Of a DNA stretch of 8,649 nt, positions 6,115 to 8,649 are shown piece after piece. The position numbers and the translations under genes were made by a program. The notes under the pieces are model-generated. The model had not been told where the DNA came from. It worked only from the letters and a program-made list of their open reading frames with translations, and ran no database searches. Each line of letters starts with the position of its first letter. The stretch's first letter is position 1. Source of the stretch: Candidatus Bathyarchaeota archaeon (GTDB lineage Archaea > Thermoproteota > Bathyarchaeia > TCS64); assembly GCA_020697635.1 (NCBI GenBank), contig JAEHCT010000044.1:1-8649 (forward strand). The letters are read 5' to 3'.

Positions 6115-6238
6115 CCGCTGGGTTTATTACAAACTGCACGCATAGAAGCCCCGATCCGTCTGGATCGCTTCACGCTCAACCACAACGTTTCCCCGGGGCG
6201 CAAAACCGGGGCAAGTCACGTAGAAGAAGGAAACAGAG
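6115..6238 (+). ncRNA. Non-coding, potentially structured leader of csl4
   Basis: The longest gap in the window. The plus strand has no ATG, GTG or TTG between the dph2 stop and the csl4 start. TTTATTA near 6126 predicts a transcript start near 6150, hence a leader of almost 90 nt. It can form CGATCC/GGATCG (6152-6157 with 6162-6167, 4-nt loop) and CCCCGG/CCGGGG (6191-6196 with 6206-6211, 9-nt loop), the latter extendable by ACGT/ACGT across an internal loop. No C/D boxes or other known RNA family was recognised. It could be a regulatory leader or a small RNA. Confidence 0.45.
6123..6129 (+). promoter_or_regulatory. Probable TATA element for the csl4-rpoL unit
   Basis: TTTATTA 9 nt after the dph2 stop. 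It is 113 bp from the csl4 ATG, far more than any other TATA-to-start distance here. Confidence 0.5.
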
Positions 6239-6817
6239 ATGGCTAAGAAGGCTAAGATAGAGGAAAAAGAAGTGTTCCCCGGGGAGAGGCTCGCCGTTAT
6301 AGAGGAGTACAACGAAGGCGAGGGCACGTACCAGAGTGACGGGGAGGTCAGGTCAGCCGAGATAGGAGTCACGAGGCACGACGGGGCGACCAGGTCGGTC
6401 GCCGTCGAGAAGAAGACGCCGAAGATAATCGTCCCCGAGGAGGGGATGATGGCGGTGGCCGAGGTCGGCTCGGTGGCCCGTAGGGACGCACGCGTCGACA
6501 TATTCATGCTCGACGGCAGACACATCCACCCCACCTACAGCGGCGTGATCCACATAAGCGACATCAGCCGCGACTACACGAAGAACATCGACATGGCCCT
6601 CCGGAACGGCGACACGGTCAAGGGACGGATAGTGAACGTCAAGAACAGGCTGAACCAGATGAGCCTCGCGGACCCGGATTTCGGCGTCATATACGCCTAC
6701 TGCAGCAGGTGCGGGGGCCTCCTGGAGAGTGACCGAGGGAGGCTGACGTGCCCCGACTGCGGGAGGGTGGAGCGGAGGAAGACGGCCAGGAGCTACGGAA
6801 AGGAGGCGCTGGTGTGA
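6239..6817 (+). CDS. csl4: Exosome complex RNA-binding protein Csl4
   Basis: A 192-residue RNA-binding cap subunit of the archaeal exosome, which sits on the Rrp41/Rrp42 ring and helps feed RNA into the 3'-5' degrading core. The N-terminal domain shows VFPGERLAVIEEY (about 12-24) and GTYQSDGEV (29-37). The S1 domain spans about 67-145 and includes GVIHISDIS and GDTVKGRIVNVKN. A C-terminal zinc ribbon has C155, C158, C171 and C174 (CSRCG and CPDCG). The ATG follows AGAAGGA at about 8 nt. The gene's end overlaps rpoL by 4 bp, so the two are co-transcribed and probably translationally coupled; csl4 next to rpoL and dph2 is a known archaeal arrangement. Confidence 0.95.
   Translation: MAKKAKIEEKEVFPGERLAVIEEYNEGEGTYQSDGEVRSAEIGVTRHDGATRSVAVEKKTPKIIVPEEGMMAVAEVGSVARRDARVDIFMLDGRHIHPTYSGVIHISDISRDYTKNIDMALRNGDTVKGRIVNVKNRLNQMSLADPDFGVIYAYCSRCGGLLESDRGRLTCPDCGRVERRKTARSYGKEALV
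6801..6806 (+). promoter_or_regulatory. Shine-Dalgarno that fixes the GTG start of rpoL
   Basis: AGGAGG inside the end of csl4, 7 nt before the GTG at 6814. It supports starting rpoL at the 4-bp overlap rather than further upstream. Confidence 0.75.
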
Positions 6818-7104
6818 AGATAAACATAGCGAAGCAGGAAGGTAAGTACATGGAGATTGAGTTCAGCGGCGAGGGGCATACGCTGCTGAACCTGCTGCAA
6901 GACAGCCTGCTCGAGGATAAAAACGTGGAGATGGCTGGGTACAGCAAGCCGCATCCACTGATGGACAGGAGCATGCTGTTCATAAGGCTGAAGAGGGGCC
7001 AGAGGCACCTCGACGCCGTCAGGAAGGCCGTGGTGAAGGCCGACGGTAAGCTCGACGAGTTCCTCGCCGAGTTCGAGAAAAGCTTAGCAGAGGCCGTCTC
7101 CTAA
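6814..7104 (+). CDS. rpoL: DNA-directed RNA polymerase subunit L (Rpb11 homolog)
   Basis: A 96-residue subunit that dimerises with RpoD (Rpb3) through an alpha-like fold to form the assembly platform of archaeal RNA polymerase. The family signature is clear: YMEIEFSGEGHTLLNLLQDSLLEDKNVEMAGYSKPHPL spans about residues 12-49 (the GEGHTL-NLL motif is diagnostic). It is followed by the strand MLFIRLKRGQ and a long C-terminal helix ending EFLAEFEKSLAEAVS. The GTG at 6814 overlaps the csl4 stop as GTGA and is preceded by AGGAGG at 7 nt. A frame open further upstream runs inside csl4 and is not needed. Length is normal for the family. Confidence 0.95.
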   Translation: MKINIAKQEGKYMEIEFSGEGHTLLNLLQDSLLEDKNVEMAGYSKPHPLMDRSMLFIRLKRGQRHLDAVRKAVVKADGKLDEFLAEFEKSLAEAVS

Positions 7105-7112
7105 CTATTTTT
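7105..7112 (+). promoter_or_regulatory. T-rich element after rpoL: weak TATA box or terminator
   Basis: CTATTTTT begins directly after the rpoL stop. It is centred about 27 bp before the DUF99 TTG, so could act as a TATA element for a near-leaderless transcript, but the T5 run also fits an archaeal terminator for csl4-rpoL. The sequence cannot separate the two. Confidence 0.3.
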
Positions 7113-7135
7113 GATCCACCCATGGGGGTGGCTGC

Positions 7136-7636
7136 TTGAAGCTGGTGCGCATCCGTCAGGTCAAGAAGGAGATCAGGGTCCTCGGCTTGGCGGCCGAGCC
7201 TCTGGATGGCTCATATGTCTGTGTGGGCGTGGTCTACAGGGGGAGGCTGGGGTTGGACGGGGTTCTATGCTGTTCTTCTTCGTCGCGTGATCTCACCGGC
7301 GCCGCGGCGAGCATGATCAGGGACTCCGCCCACTTCAACCAGATACGCGTGATAGCCGTGGACATGGATCGGCTGCCCCCCGGAGCCAGTATAGAGTTGG
7401 ATGCGTTGGCGTCCGGGACCGGTAAACCGGTTCTGGGGTTGACGCGGGCTGGCGGCGAGCTGGATGAACGTTACATGTTTCTGTGGCGCGGGTTCAAGGT
7501 GACCTCCATGGGACTCGGGAGGGGCGACGTCGAGAGGGTCCTCGACACCTGCTCCGTGGAGGGTTTCCCGGAGGCCCTCCGCGTGGCGTCCCTCGTCGCG
7601 GAGGAGTTTCCGGGAACGGGTCTACACAAGGTTTAA
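7136..7636 (+). CDS. DUF99 (UPF0215) family protein, divergent at the putative active site
   Basis: A 166-residue protein assigned to DUF99/COG1628, a family described as an endonuclease V homolog (RNase H-like fold) that may act on damaged DNA; activity of most members is unproven. Support: KKEIRVLGL at 10-18, the following strand with LDGVL (40-44), SAHFNQIRVIAVD at 64-76, TGKPVLGLTR, and PEALRVASLVA at 145-155 (usually PEPLRVAHLIA). As I recall the family, VLG is followed by an acidic D-D pair; here it is Ala19-Ala20. The protein is also shorter than the typical 180-200 residues. I infer a divergent or inactive member. The TTG start has GGGGGTG 5 nt upstream; an ATG at 7122 runs only five codons. 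It sits between rpoL and TFS. Confidence 0.75.
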   Translation: MKLVRIRQVKKEIRVLGLAAEPLDGSYVCVGVVYRGRLGLDGVLCCSSSSRDLTGAAASMIRDSAHFNQIRVIAVDMDRLPPGASIELDALASGTGKPVLGLTRAGGELDERYMFLWRGFKVTSMGLGRGDVERVLDTCSVEGFPEALRVASLVAEEFPGTGLHKV

Positions 7637-7639
7637 AAA
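7632..7639 (+). promoter_or_regulatory. TATA box for the TFS gene
   Basis: TTTAAAAA overlaps the DUF99 stop codon and is centred 42 bp before the TFS GTG. A start near 7660 gives a leader of about 17 nt that contains GGAGG. Confidence 0.6.
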
Positions 7640-7665
7640 GAATAGATTCCGGAGTAGGAAAAGAC

Positions 7666-7670
7666 GGAGG
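7666..7670 (+). promoter_or_regulatory. Shine-Dalgarno that fixes the GTG start of TFS
   Basis: GGAGG 7 nt before the GTG at 7678. It excludes the longer reading frame that stays open back into the DUF99 gene. Confidence 0.75.
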
Positions 7671-7677
7671 CCGTCGT

Positions 7678-7998
7678 GTGAAGTTTTGTCCGGAGTGTGG
7701 GGCGTTCTGTACCGCCGACAACGCTAAGCGATGCTACGTATGCCCCAAGTGCGGGTGGGAGGAGCCTCTGGAGGAGAACCGGGCCATCTCCAGGAAGACC
7801 AGCGAGGAAGATAAGATAATCGTCATCGGCAAGAAGGAGCGTGAGCTCTCGACTATGCCGAAGACGAAGGCGTTGTGCGAGAAGTGTGGGAACAACGAGG
7901 CGTACTGGTGGATGGTGCAGACCCGGGGCATCGACGAGAGCATGACCCAGTTCTACAGGTGCACCAAGTGCGGGCACACGTGGCGTGACTACAGCTAA
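7678..7998 (+). CDS. tfs: Transcription factor S (TFS), RNA polymerase transcript-cleavage factor
   Basis: A 106-residue homolog of eukaryotic TFIIS C-terminal and Rpb9 domains. It enters the polymerase pore and stimulates cleavage of backtracked RNA, rescuing stalled complexes. The N-terminal zinc ribbon has C4/C7 (CPECG) and C22/C25 (CPKCG), with extra cysteines at 11 and 19. The C-terminal ribbon has C67/C70 (CEKCG) and C95/C98 (CTKCG). The hairpin between them contains QTRGIDESMTQFYRC, with the catalytic acidic pair Asp86-Glu87 intact, so it should be cleavage-active rather than an Rpb9-like or inhibitory paralog. The GTG at 7678 fits both the GGAGG and the normal family N-terminus (KFCPECG). 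TFS near PCNA is also seen in some other archaea. Confidence 0.95.
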   Translation: MKFCPECGAFCTADNAKRCYVCPKCGWEEPLEENRAISRKTSEEDKIIVIGKKERELSTMPKTKALCEKCGNNEAYWWMVQTRGIDESMTQFYRCTKCGHTWRDYS

Positions 7999-8004
7999 TC
8001 AATG

Positions 8005-8013
8005 TATTTTTAT
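8005..8013 (+). promoter_or_regulatory. TATA box for the PCNA gene
   Basis: TATTTTTAT begins 7 nt after the TFS stop. A start 24-25 bp downstream falls at 8033-8034, exactly on a GTG that opens a 13-codon out-of-frame ORF. The PCNA frame begins 19-34 nt later. Confidence 0.6.
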
Positions 8014-8032
8014 GGGCTTGGGTCTATCTAGA

Positions 8033-8074
8033 GTGCAGCATCGCTGTATATTTGAGTGGTTTGACGTTGTTTGA
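8033..8074 (+). CDS. Possible 13-codon leaderless upstream ORF overlapping the PCNA start
   Basis: GTG at 8033 lies 24 bp from the TATA centre, the leaderless spacing seen for two other genes here. It reads 13 codons (peptide MQHRCIFEWFDVV) to a TGA at 8072-8074. That stop is in a different frame from PCNA and passes over all three candidate PCNA TTG starts (8052, 8061, 8067). It may be translated and couple to PCNA, or may be chance; such a short frame is not strong evidence alone. Confidence 0.22.
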   Translation: MQHRCIFEWFDVV

Positions 8075-8649
8075 GGTTGAGGTTTCGCGGATCGACCCCT
8101 TCAGGAGCCTGGTGAAGGCGCTTAGCGTCATCGTGGAGGAGGGGACTTTCATCATGAACGAGGCGCAGCTGAAGCTGCTGGCCATGGACCCGAGCCACGT
8201 GGCCATGGTGGACTTCGAGCTGCCGGGCACCTTCTTCGAAGCTTACAGGTGCGAGGGGGAGCCCAAGCTGAGCATTAACATCAAGGAGTTCCTACGGTTC
8301 CTTGACAGGGTTGACAGGGACGAGCAGGTGCGTATCGTGTTGAACGTGGAGAAGGCGCGGCTTGTGATCCACTGCAAGCGGGGCGGCCATAGCAGGCGGT
8401 TCGAGATGCCTATACTGGAGCCTCTGGACGAGGAGGTGCCTCAGCCGAAGATATTCTTCAAGGCGAAGGCCAGGTTGACGACGGATGCGCTGCGGATGGC
8501 GATAAGGGACGCGAGCCTGGTGTCGGAGCACGTGAGGGTGGAGGTTGAGGGTGACGTCTTCAAGGTGAACGCGGAGGGGGACATGGGGAGCAGCTTCAGC
8601 GAGTGGACGCGGGACAGCGACGACCTGCTGGACCTGAAGGCGGACGAGG
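8067..8649 (+). CDS. pcn: DNA polymerase sliding clamp PCNA (C-terminus beyond the right edge)
   Basis: The first 194 residues of a protein usually about 245 long; it runs off the window with no stop. PCNA forms a ring around DNA and tethers DNA polymerase, FEN1, ligase and other PIP-box proteins. The N-terminal domain contains FRSLVKALSVIVEEGTF, then LKLLAMDPSHVAMVDFELP (about 35-53; A-M-D-P-S-H-V is diagnostic) and FEAYRC. The interdomain connector is about 114-128 (MPILEPLDEEVPQP), after which the second domain repeats the fold (TTDALRMAIRDASLVSEHVRVEV). There is no ATG or GTG in frame near the start. TTG codons at 8052, 8061 and 8067 are the options. The last gives the usual MFE-type N-terminus with GAGTGGT 6 nt upstream, so I chose it. 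Confidence 0.93.
   Translation, partial: MFEVEVSRIDPFRSLVKALSVIVEEGTFIMNEAQLKLLAMDPSHVAMVDFELPGTFFEAYRCEGEPKLSINIKEFLRFLDRVDRDEQVRIVLNVEKARLVIHCKRGGHSRRFEMPILEPLDEEVPQPKIFFKAKARLTTDALRMAIRDASLVSEHVRVEVEGDVFKVNAEGDMGSSFSEWTRDSDDLLDLKADE

Noticed and set aside
6150..6238. C/D or H/ACA guide RNA in the csl4 leader
   Set aside because: No RTGATGA or CTGA boxes and no kink-turn pair of GA motifs were found; an ACA at 6233 has no matching basal stem.
7418..7431. ACCGGT repeated twice around two bases
   Set aside because: It lies in DUF99 codons for the conserved-looking GTGKPV segment; more likely coding sequence than an operator.
7483..7677. N-terminal extension of TFS into the DUF99 gene
   Set aside because: A Gly/Arg-rich out-of-frame read of DUF99; GGAGG before GTG 7678 and the family N-terminus define the start.
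1..8649. Defence system, CRISPR array, mobile element or tRNA
   Set aside because: No spaced direct repeats, transposase, integrase, terminal inverted repeats, nuclease or toxin-antitoxin-like genes, or cloverleaf-like segment were seen; the content is conserved housekeeping plus one exported protein, one GNAT and one small membrane protein.

Overview
This 8.6-kb window is archaeal chromosomal DNA from an organism with a fairly GC-rich genome. The evidence is the gene content (SRP54, ribosomal proteins eL21 and archaeal uL16, RNA polymerase subunits RpoF and RpoL, transcript-cleavage factor TFS, exosome subunit Csl4, archaeal Dph2, DUF655, DUF99, PCNA) and the TATA-box promoters about 25 nt ahead of inferred transcript starts. 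The lineage cannot be fixed by eye. The mix fits a TACK-side archaeon (Bathyarchaeia or Caldarchaeales-like), but that is inference. There are 14 genes, the first and last cut by the window edges, and no gene-free stretch longer than about 125 bases. I saw no rRNA, tRNA, CRISPR array or insertion sequence.

Layout. Bases 1-1539 are on the minus strand: a partial GNAT-type acetyltransferase and, upstream of it, an exported 388-residue protein built of repeated beta-rich modules. A divergent promoter region (1540-1673) separates these from a long plus-strand run of information-processing genes. Unit 1 is srp54 - eL21 - rpoF - DUF655 (1674-4239), tightly packed and probably one operon. Next come three genes that each have their own TATA box: a 71-residue single-span membrane protein, uL16, and dph2. 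Then csl4 and rpoL overlap by 4 bp behind a 124-base non-coding leader. DUF99, TFS and PCNA follow, with clear promoters ahead of TFS and PCNA.

How the genes fit together. SRP54 targets nascent chains, eL21 and uL16 are large-subunit ribosomal proteins, and Dph2 starts the diphthamide modification of elongation factor 2. RpoF, RpoL and TFS serve RNA polymerase, Csl4 serves the RNA exosome, and PCNA is the replication clamp. The window thus joins protein export, translation, transcription, RNA decay and replication, mostly as conserved housekeeping genes.

Most of the interest lies in the expression signals. TATA-to-start spacing suggests two start modes: leaderless (24-25 bp) and short Shine-Dalgarno leaders (36-42 bp). 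Half of the genes start with GTG or TTG. All three TTG-start genes are overlapped by a short out-of-frame ORF. A perfect 8-bp hairpin spans the rpoF stop codon, and the csl4 leader can fold into two hairpins. The least understood genes are the exported repeat protein, the 71-residue membrane protein and a DUF99 protein that seems to lack the family's acidic pair.
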